From NCBI GenBank assembly GCA_003158835.1, contig PMLI01000081.1:1-6298 (forward strand): a stretch of DNA of 6,298 nucleotides, written 5' to 3'. Shown piece by piece: positions 1 to 5,167 of the stretch. The stretch's first letter is position 1; the number at the start of each line of letters is the position of its first letter. The notes beneath the pieces were generated by a model. It saw nothing but the letters and a program-made list of their open reading frames with translations. It did not search any database and was not told the DNA's origin. Made by a program: the position numbers and the translations under genes. The DNA is from Acidimicrobiaceae bacterium. Lineage in GTDB: Bacteria; Actinomycetota; Acidimicrobiia; Acidimicrobiales; Palsa-688.

Positions 1-609
1 CGTTTCACCCTCATCGGCGCCACCACCCGGACCGGGCTCATCACCGGGCCGCTGCGGGACCGCTTCGGTCTGGTGGCCCGCCTGGACTACTACGAGGTGG
101 CCGAACTCGAGGTCATCGTCCGGCGTTCGGCTGGCGTGCTCGGCGCCAAGCTCGACCCTTCCGGTGGAGCCGAGATCGCCCGGCGGTCCCGGGGCACGCC
201 CCGCCTGGCCAACCGGCTGCTCAAACGGGTCCGCGACTATGCCGACGTGCGCGGTGACGGCACCATCGACCACGGGACGGCCCGGGCCGGCCTGGAGCTG
301 TTCCAGGTCGACGAGCTCGGGCTCGACAAGGTTGACCGTGCCATCTTGGAGGCGACTTGCTGCCGCTTCGGGGGTGGGCCGGTGGGCCTCAGTACCCTGG
401 CCGTCGCCATCGGCGAGGCCCCCGAAACGCTCGAGGACGTCTATGAGCCGTTCCTGCTCCAGCTCGGGATGCTCATGCGGACCCCCCGGGGCCGGGTGGC
501 GATGCCGCTGGCCTGGGCACACCTCGGGCTACCCATGCCGGCCCGGGCCCCGATGGCGCCCGACGCTCTGGCGGAGGGCCCGGACAGCCCGTCTACGCTC
601 TGGAGCTAG
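1..609 (+). CDS. ruvB: RuvB, Holliday junction branch-migration ATPase, C-terminal part (5'-truncated by window edge)
   Basis: RuvB is the hexameric AAA+ motor that, with RuvA, drives branch migration of Holliday junctions during recombinational repair. The reading frame is open from base 1, so the gene starts upstream. The 202 codons present are roughly the last 60% of a family of about 340 residues; Walker A and B are missing. Visible residues (numbered from base 1): the sensor-1 segment GATTR (6-10), PLRDRFG (17-23) carrying the arginine finger, and the sensor-2 motif RGTPRLANRLLKRVRDYA (64-81). The C-terminal winged-helix DNA-binding domain follows, with GLDKVDRAILEA (107-118), FGGGPVGLSTLA (123-134), ETLEDVYEPFL (141-151) and RTPRGRVA (160-167). 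The usual Thr after RGRVA is Met. A short Pro/Ala-rich tail ends the protein at TAG (607-609). ruvC and ruvA would be expected upstream. Identification is secure from motif order alone. Confidence 0.97.
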   Translation, partial: RFTLIGATTRTGLITGPLRDRFGLVARLDYYEVAELEVIVRRSAGVLGAKLDPSGGAEIARRSRGTPRLANRLLKRVRDYADVRGDGTIDHGTARAGLELFQVDELGLDKVDRAILEATCCRFGGGPVGLSTLAVAIGEAPETLEDVYEPFLLQLGMLMRTPRGRVAMPLAWAHLGLPMPARAPMAPDALAEGPDSPSTLWS

Positions 610-645
610 TGCTGGCGGGCCGGACCGAGCGGCCCGGCACCCGGA

Positions 646-684
646 CCAGGACAAAGATCCAGGACAAAGATCCAGAACAGAGAT
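646..684 (+). repeat. Three 13-bp tandem repeats abutting the queA start codon
   Basis: The unit CCAGGACAAAGAT occurs twice without mismatch (646-658, 659-671). A third copy, CCAGAACAGAGAT (672-684), has two mismatches and ends immediately before the queA ATG at 685. The array fills the second half of the 75-nt ruvB-queA gap and is A-rich compared with its surroundings. Each perfect copy contains an AGGA tetramer, but the one nearest the ATG is changed to AGAA, leaving no good Shine-Dalgarno at normal spacing. An effect on queA translation is inference. It may simply be a slippage-generated microrepeat. Confidence 0.85.
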
Positions 685-1671
685 ATGGACGTCCCCGACT
701 ACCACCTTCCCCCGGCGGCCATCGCCCAGGTGCCGGCGCCGCGGCGCGACTCGGCCCGCCTGCTGGTGGCCTTGGGCCAGGACGTGCAGCACAAGCGGGT
801 GGCCGACCTGCCTGACCTGCTGGGCCCGGGGGACGTCCTGGTCGTCAACACCTCACGCGTCGTGCCGGCCCGGCTGGCCCTGCACAAGGACAGCGGGGGG
901 GCGGCCGAGGTCCTGCTCCTCGAGCCGCGCCCGGGCCAGCCGGGCGGTTTCCAGGCCCTGGTGCGCCCGGGCCGGCGCCTGCCACCCGGCACCGTCCTTT
1001 ATGCCGGCGGCCATCCCGTGGTCGAGGTGGGGGAGCGCCTGGCCGACGGGAGCCGGGAAGTGAACAGCCTCGTGGAGGACCTGGGCGCCTTCGGCTCGGT
1101 GGCGCTGCCCCCGTACATCCACCACCCGCTCGAGGACCCCGAGCGCTACCAGACCGTCTACGCACAGCGGCCGGGGAGCGTCGCCGCCCCGACCGCCGGT
1201 CTGCACCTCACCGACGAAGTCCTGCGGGCGTGCGGGCGCAGGGGAGTGGAGGTGGCCACCGTCGACCTGGCGGTAGGGCTGGGGACGTTCCGGCCCATCA
1301 AGGTGGCCCGGGTCGAGCAACATGCCATGCACTCCGAGCGCTACTCCATACCGGCCGCGACCTGGGAGGCTTGCCGGTCGCGCCGGCGCGTGGTGGCCGT
1401 GGGGACGACGACGCTCAGGGCACTGGAATCGGCCGCGGCGAGCGGGATCCTGGAGGGCCGGACGGACTTGTTCATCCGGCCCGGCCACCCTTTTCGCGTC
1501 GTCGACGTCCTGCTCACCAATTTCCACCAGCCCCGCAGCACGCTGCTCGTCCTGTTGGAGGCCTTCGCCGGGCCGGGTTGGCGGGACCTGTACGCGGTGG
1601 CGCTCGGTGAGGGCTACAGGTTCCTCTCGTTCGGCGACGCCATGATCGTGGCCAGGCATGTTCCGGACTGA
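685..1671 (+). CDS. queA: QueA, S-adenosylmethionine:tRNA ribosyltransferase-isomerase
   Basis: QueA transfers and rearranges the ribosyl moiety of S-adenosylmethionine onto 7-aminomethyl-7-deazaguanine in the wobble position of GUN-anticodon tRNAs. This forms epoxyqueuosine in the cytoplasm, the step after Tgt. Family motifs appear in order: DYHLPPAAIAQ (5-15), NTSRVVPARL (55-64), LPPYI (141-145), YQTVYA (155-160), AAPTAGLH (167-174), GTFRPI (200-205), HAMHSE (213-218), VGTTTLRALES (239-249), TNFHQPRSTLL (278-288) and YRFLSFGDAM (311-320). At 328 residues it is slightly shorter than the usual 340-355; the segment before LPPYI (about 115-140) looks trimmed. The ATG at 685 is the only start: no ATG, GTG or TTG lies in frame between it and the ruvB stop, which is in the same frame. 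No strong ribosome binding site precedes it. The 3' end overlaps tgt by 14 nt, indicating co-translation. Confidence 0.96.
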   Translation: MDVPDYHLPPAAIAQVPAPRRDSARLLVALGQDVQHKRVADLPDLLGPGDVLVVNTSRVVPARLALHKDSGGAAEVLLLEPRPGQPGGFQALVRPGRRLPPGTVLYAGGHPVVEVGERLADGSREVNSLVEDLGAFGSVALPPYIHHPLEDPERYQTVYAQRPGSVAAPTAGLHLTDEVLRACGRRGVEVATVDLAVGLGTFRPIKVARVEQHAMHSERYSIPAATWEACRSRRRVVAVGTTTLRALESAAASGILEGRTDLFIRPGHPFRVVDVLLTNFHQPRSTLLVLLEAFAGPGWRDLYAVALGEGYRFLSFGDAMIVARHVPD

Positions 1672-2782
1672 GGCGGTGGACGGCCGGGCCCGGGCCGGGT
1701 GGGTGGAGACCGACCGGGGCCGTGTCCTCACGCCTTGCTTCATGCCGGTGGGCTCGCGAGGCGTCGTGCGGTTGCTCTCGGCGCAGGACATGGCGGCCCT
1801 GGGCGCCCAGGTCGTGCTGGCCAACACCTACCACCTGATGCTGCGGCCCGGTGTGGAGGTAGTCGCCGCCATGGGCGGTCTGCACGGTTTCACCGGCTGG
1901 GACGGCCACTTCCTAACAGACTCCGGTGGTTACCAGGTGATGTCGCTGCCCTGTTCGGTCGACGACGACGGGGTGACCTTCCGCTCCTCCTATGACGGGT
2001 CCTGGCAGCGGCTCAGCCCCGAGAGCGCCGTGGTGCGCCAGGAGCTGCTGGGGGCGGACATCCAGATGGTGCTGGACGTATGCACGGAGCTGCCGGCTAC
2101 CCGGGGGGCCCTGGTCGAGGCCGGAGAGCGGACCCTGGCCTGGGCGCAGCGGGCCCGTCAGGCCCATTCCCGGCCCGGGCAGTTGCTGTTCGGCATCGTC
2201 CAGGGTGGCACCGAGACCGACCTGCGAGCCGAGTACGCGGGCCGGCTGGTCGAGATCGGTTTCGACGGTTACGGCATCGGCGGCCTGTCGGTGGGCGAGA
2301 CGCCCGACGAGATGGCAGCCGCCCTCGCCGCCGCCGTGGGCGAGCTGCCGGCCGGCCTGCCCCGCTACCTGATGGGCGTGGGCGACCCCTTCTCGCTGAT
2401 GACAGCGATCGGCCTCGGGGTGGACATGTTCGACTGTGTCCTGCCCACCCGTCTGGCTCGCCACGGCACGGCGCTGACGAGCACGGGGCGGCTGGCGGCC
2501 AAGGCGGCACGCTTCGCCACCGACGGCTCGCCCCTCGACCCCGGCTGCAGCTGCGGGGTGTGCGGGCGCCACAGCCGGGCCTACATACGCCACCTTTTCA
2601 ACGTCGGTGAGCCCAGCGCCGGCCGGCTGGTCAGCCTGCACAACCTGGCGTGGCTCTCGCAGCTGGTCCTCGAGGCCCGCCGGGCCGTGCTGGAAGGGCG
2701 CTTTGCCCAGCTGGCCCGCGCCGTGGCCGAGGTGTGGGGCCCCCGGGTTCCTCCTGGCGTGCAGGCGGAGCCGCTAGGCTAG
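1658..2782 (+). CDS. tgt: Bacterial tRNA-guanine transglycosylase (Tgt)
   Basis: Tgt swaps guanine 34 of tRNA-Asp, -Asn, -His and -Tyr for preQ1, the first tRNA-level step of queuosine synthesis. At 374 residues it has normal bacterial length. Visible features: CFMPVGS (27-33); LTDSGGYQVMSL (86-97), where D88 and Y92 match D102 and the base-stacking Y106 of the Zymomonas enzyme; D140-V-C142, matching its D156 and C158; GIVQGG (179-184); GGLSVGE (208-214); RYLMGVG (236-242); MFDCVLPTR (257-265) with D259 as the nucleophile; and zinc ligands C297, C299, C302 and H328 with canonical spacing. The Glu usual between D140 and C142 is Val here. The start lies inside the end of queA and gives the family-typical N-terminus (TEAVDGRARAGWV). 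No clear Shine-Dalgarno is seen, so coupling to queA is likely. Y92 argues for the queuosine-type bacterial enzyme rather than the archaeal archaeosine one. Confidence 0.97.
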   Translation: MFRTEAVDGRARAGWVETDRGRVLTPCFMPVGSRGVVRLLSAQDMAALGAQVVLANTYHLMLRPGVEVVAAMGGLHGFTGWDGHFLTDSGGYQVMSLPCSVDDDGVTFRSSYDGSWQRLSPESAVVRQELLGADIQMVLDVCTELPATRGALVEAGERTLAWAQRARQAHSRPGQLLFGIVQGGTETDLRAEYAGRLVEIGFDGYGIGGLSVGETPDEMAAALAAAVGELPAGLPRYLMGVGDPFSLMTAIGLGVDMFDCVLPTRLARHGTALTSTGRLAAKAARFATDGSPLDPGCSCGVCGRHSRAYIRHLFNVGEPSAGRLVSLHNLAWLSQLVLEARRAVLEGRFAQLARAVAEVWGPRVPPGVQAEPLG

Positions 2783-2800
2783 AGGATCGCCGCATGTTCG

Positions 2801-2822
2801 GTGGGCCCCTCGCGGGGCTCAC
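2801..2822 (+). terminator. GC-rich hairpin between tgt and yajC (possible terminator or mRNA processing/stability element)
   Basis: GTGGGCCCC (2801-2809) pairs with GGGGCTCAC (2814-2822) around a 4-nt TCGC loop. This gives a 9-bp stem with one G-U pair, beginning 18 nt after the tgt stop. No T-run follows, so it is not a textbook intrinsic terminator; high-GC actinobacteria often carry such tail-less hairpins. It could partly uncouple queA-tgt from yajC-secDF expression. The structure is read directly from the sequence; its function is inferred. Confidence 0.4.
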
Positions 2823-2854
2823 GCTCTCGATCCCAGGATGGCAGTTAGTCCTAT

Positions 2855-3379
2855 ATGGCCTTAATCAGCAGTATCCCCCACGTGGTCTTGGCGTCGACGA
2901 CGCAGACCACGACGTCCACGACGACCAGCGGGTCCTCGTCGTTGTTCTTCCTCGTCATCATCGCTCTTCTAGCCGGTTTCTACTTTCTCAGGATCCGTCC
3001 CAACCAACAGCGGCGCATGCAGGCCATGCGCCAGAGCCGCGCCTTTGATGTAGGCGACGAAGTGGTCGCGGGCGGGATGGTCGGGCACGTGACGGAGATG
3101 GGCGACGGAGAAGTCGAGGTCGAGGTATCCGACGGCGTCGTCGTGCGCTTCGTACAGCAGGCGGTCCAGTCCCGGGCGGGCTATGCCGCCGCCGCTGCCG
3201 GCCGCGGTCGTTTCGGGGCACCCCCGCCGCCGCCCCGCCGGCAGAACACCGGTTTCGACAATGACCAGGCTGCGCTGGACAGCAGTTCGTGGCCGTCCGA
3301 CGACACTGACAGCAGCTCTGACCCGGGTACCGACGGGCCCGGGGACGGCGGTGCCAGCCCCAGCAGCGGGGCCAGGTAA
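2855..3379 (+). CDS. yajC: YajC, Sec translocon accessory membrane protein
   Basis: YajC is a small single-span membrane protein that associates with SecD-SecF and the SecYEG translocon. The 174 residues read as follows: an N-terminal outside segment rich in Thr/Ser (about 14-29); one transmembrane helix (about 29-45, LFFLVIIALLAGFYFL); the hallmark FLRIRPNQQRRMQAM (44-58); and the conserved cytosolic domain VGDEVVAGGMVGHVTEM...VEVSDGVVVRF (66-99). The tail is atypical: Ala/Gly, a run of five Pro (123-127) and an acidic Ser/Asp/Gly-rich end (about 134-172). This makes it longer than the usual 85-120 residues. ATG 2855 is the first in-frame start after a TAG at 2846-2848. No Shine-Dalgarno lies at proper spacing; an AGGA at 2835-2838 is 16 nt away, so a leaderless or structured leader is possible. 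secD starts 3 nt after the stop, in the same frame. Confidence 0.93.
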   Translation: MALISSIPHVVLASTTQTTTSTTTSGSSSLFFLVIIALLAGFYFLRIRPNQQRRMQAMRQSRAFDVGDEVVAGGMVGHVTEMGDGEVEVEVSDGVVVRFVQQAVQSRAGYAAAAAGRGRFGAPPPPPRRQNTGFDNDQAALDSSSWPSDDTDSSSDPGTDGPGDGGASPSSGAR

Positions 3380-3382
3380 CCA

Positions 3383-5167
3383 GTGCGTAGGAGGCCCCTG
3401 GCCTGGTCGCTTGGTGCCATGATCCTGATAGCGGTGCTCGGGGTGGGCGCAACGATATTGACGGGCAAATCCCCGCTGCTGGGCCTGGACCTGAAGGGCG
3501 GCGTCTCGGTCGTCGAGCAGCCTCAGGGCAAGGTGACCCCGAGCATCCTGCAGGAGGCGGTCCAGGTCATCAACCGGCGCGTGGACGGCATCGGCGTCTC
3601 CAACTCCAACGTCACCCGCCAGGGCAACGACATCGTGATCGAGCTGCCCGGGGCCAAGAACGACACCCAGGTACTGAAGATCGTCGGGCAGACCGCTCAG
3701 CTGTTCTTCCGGCCCGTGGAGTGCATCATTGCGCCGTACCAGGCCACCACCACCAGCACCACGACCAAGACGCCCACCGCCAGCACCACGACCACGACGG
3801 GCCCGGGCAAGTCCAAGGCGCAGCCCAAGGCCACGACGACCACGGGAAAGGGCCAGAAGTCCTCGGTCGGCACCGGCGCGCCGATGATGCTCACCGGGGC
3901 GGATGCCAGGCTGGCGTCGGCCGATTTCCCGCTGGCGGCGGGGACGACCACCACGGCCAAATCGACCAGCACCACGGCCAAATCGACCAGCACTACGGCC
4001 CCCGGCAAGGGCGGCACCACCACGTCGACGACGGCCCCGACCACCCCCACCACGGTGTCGCTGGCTTCGCAGGTTTGCAACCTGAGCTCGACCGTGCAGC
4101 CTTTCTACTTGCCGCCCCACGGCAACAGCCGCGGCGTGACGCCGGCCGCCTTCGACACCACGGGTGCCACGGTGCTACTGCCGGACTACGCGGGCTATGC
4201 CTATGGCCGCTACGTACTGGGCCCGGCCGAGATGACCGGGTCGATAATCAAGACGGCGGTGGCCAACCTCAACTCCCAGACCGAGCAGTGGGAAGTGGAC
4301 ATCAGTTTCACCGGCAAGGGCTCGACCCAGTTCAACAAGTACGCCGCCACTCATTACCAGTGCTACGTGCAGAACGAGGCCAATCCGCCGTACTGCGCTC
4401 TGCAGGCCATCGAGCTCGATGCCACGGTGGAGTCCGATCCTGCCATCGAGGCCGCCTCGTTCAACGGGGGCGCCACCATCAACGGCTCGACGTCTAACCC
4501 CTTCACGGCCCAGCAGGCGTCCGACCTAGCGTTGGCGCTCAGCTACGGGTCCCTGCCGGTGCGTTTCGTGGCCCAAAACATCAGCAACGTCTCTCCTCAG
4601 ATCGGTACCGCTTCGCTCAACGCCGGCGCCATCGCCGGCGCCGTGGCGGTGGTCCTGGTGCTCATATACCTCATCATCTACTACCGCGCCCTGGGCCTGG
4701 TGGTCGTGATCGGCATATGCATGTCGGGCGCTTACATTTATTCCATAACGACGCTGCTCAGCCAGACTTCCGGCCTGGCCCTGACGTTGTCGGGGGTGAT
4801 AGGCCTGATCGTGTCGGTCGGGGTCACGGCTGACTCGTGCGTGGTGTACTTCGAGCGTCTCAAGGAAGAGATCCGTATTGGGCGCACCGTGCGCACCTCG
4901 GTGGAGAAGGGCTTCAACCGGGCCTTCCGGACCATCCTGGCGGCGGACTTCTCTTCGTTCATAGCCGCTTTGGTCCTTTACATCTTGACCGTGGGCGACG
5001 TCCGAGGTTTTGCTTTCTTCCTTGGCCTGGCCACTCTGCTGAACGTCATCACCACGTACTTCTTCACCCGGCCCCTGGTCATCCTGATGGGCCGCCGGGC
5101 CGCTCTGGGCGAGGGTGGCATCCTGGGCGTGAGCCGGGGCCTGGGAGCGGGGGCGATGGGCACATGA
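3383..5167 (+). CDS. secD: SecD, Sec protein-export membrane component with Thr-rich periplasmic insertion
   Basis: SecD, with SecF, is an RND-related proton-driven membrane protein that pulls preproteins out of SecYEG on the outer face of the membrane. Its 594 residues show: TM1 (about 8-27); the start of the external P1 domain with LLGLDLKGGVSVV (32-44); P1 base sequence INRRVDGIGVSNSNVTRQGNDIVIELPG (63-90); an abnormal Thr/Ser/Lys-rich insertion (about 117-228); the rest of P1 (229-408); then five helices (TM2-TM6, about 413-568). TM4 carries VSVGVTADSCVVYFERLKEE (477-496), where D484 matches the proton-pathway Asp (D340 of Thermus SecDF). Six cysteines are present, four of them in P1 (114, 232, 327, 338). 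The GTG start yields the family-like MRRRPLAW N-terminus. An AGGAGG lies inside codons 3-4 rather than upstream, so initiation may depend on coupling to yajC. ATG 3419 is the next start but would remove the Arg-rich N-terminus. Confidence 0.96.
   Translation: MRRRPLAWSLGAMILIAVLGVGATILTGKSPLLGLDLKGGVSVVEQPQGKVTPSILQEAVQVINRRVDGIGVSNSNVTRQGNDIVIELPGAKNDTQVLKIVGQTAQLFFRPVECIIAPYQATTTSTTTKTPTASTTTTTGPGKSKAQPKATTTTGKGQKSSVGTGAPMMLTGADARLASADFPLAAGTTTTAKSTSTTAKSTSTTAPGKGGTTTSTTAPTTPTTVSLASQVCNLSSTVQPFYLPPHGNSRGVTPAAFDTTGATVLLPDYAGYAYGRYVLGPAEMTGSIIKTAVANLNSQTEQWEVDISFTGKGSTQFNKYAATHYQCYVQNEANPPYCALQAIELDATVESDPAIEAASFNGGATINGSTSNPFTAQQASDLALALSYGSLPVRFVAQNISNVSPQIGTASLNAGAIAGAVAVVLVLIYLIIYYRALGLVVVIGICMSGAYIYSITTLLSQTSGLALTLSGVIGLIVSVGVTADSCVVYFERLKEEIRIGRTVRTSVEKGFNRAFRTILAADFSSFIAALVLYILTVGDVRGFAFFLGLATLLNVITTYFFTRPLVILMGRRAALGEGGILGVSRGLGAGAMGT
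3389..3394 (+). promoter_or_regulatory. AGGAGG Shine-Dalgarno-like hexamer located inside secD codons 3-4
   Basis: A perfect AGGAGG lies 3 nt downstream of the proposed GTG start (3383-3385), encoding part of the Arg-Arg-Arg run. The next good in-frame start, ATG 3419, is 24 nt further on, too far for it to act as that start's binding site. It could hold terminating yajC ribosomes at the junction for reinitiation, or be a chance result of Arg codons AGG AGG. The motif is certain; the role is speculative. Confidence 0.3.
3731..4066 (+). other. Region encoding the Thr/Ser-rich low-complexity insertion of the SecD P1 domain
   Basis: Codons 117-228 of secD interrupt the P1 domain between LFFRPVECIIAPYQ and VCNLSSTVQPFYLPP. 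Two Thr-rich blocks (about 122-154 and 188-225), dominated by ACC/ACG codons, flank a less biased core (about 160-187, with PMMLTGADARLASADFPLAAG-like composition). Lys, Pro and Gly are interspersed, suggesting a flexible, possibly glycosylated, extracytoplasmic linker. The reading frame is maintained throughout and the domain resumes normally, so this is an insertion, not a frameshift. Boundaries are approximate. Confidence 0.75.
3950..4000 (+). repeat. 21-bp tandem repeat within secD (two perfect copies plus a partial third)
   Basis: A 21-bp unit beginning ACCACGGCCAAATCGACC is present at 3950-3970 and again, identical, at 3971-3991. It is followed by nine bases of a third copy with one mismatch (3992-4000). 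Because 21 is a multiple of three it preserves the frame and encodes TTAKSTS-TTAKSTS-TTA in the SecD insertion. Two identical copies at the nucleotide level suggest a recent duplication by slippage. Confidence 0.9.

Noticed and set aside
610..684. Possible preQ1 riboswitch upstream of queA
   Set aside because: The gap is only 75 nt, consists half of 13-bp repeats, and shows no recognisable preQ1 aptamer pseudoknot pattern. Such riboswitches usually control preQ1 synthesis or transport genes instead.
164..1063. Plus-strand open frame of 299 codons spanning ruvB and queA in another frame
   Set aside because: It is Arg/Ser/Pro-rich, out of frame with RuvB and QueA, and crosses their boundary. 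It is a GC-rich shadow.
853..1827. Minus-strand open frame of 324 codons opposite queA and the start of tgt
   Set aside because: It is antisense to conserved coding sequence, its composition is rich in Arg/Pro/Gly/His, and no family motif is seen.
2650..3048. Plus-strand open frame bridging the tgt end and yajC start, with an ATG at 2793 in the gap
   Set aside because: It would overlap both genes out of frame, has no ribosome binding site and no recognisable domain. The gap is better explained as a leader with a hairpin.
2969..4120. Long minus-strand open frame (383 codons) opposite yajC and secD
   Set aside because: It lies antisense to two clearly identified genes, is dominated by Arg/Gly from the GC-rich complement, and matches no family I recognise. 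It is a codon-bias shadow.
4622..4642. Repeated, nearly palindromic GCCGGCGCC units that could form a hairpin within secD
   Set aside because: They encode the Ala/Gly-rich start of TM2 (NAGAIAGAV); codon bias explains the palindromic look.
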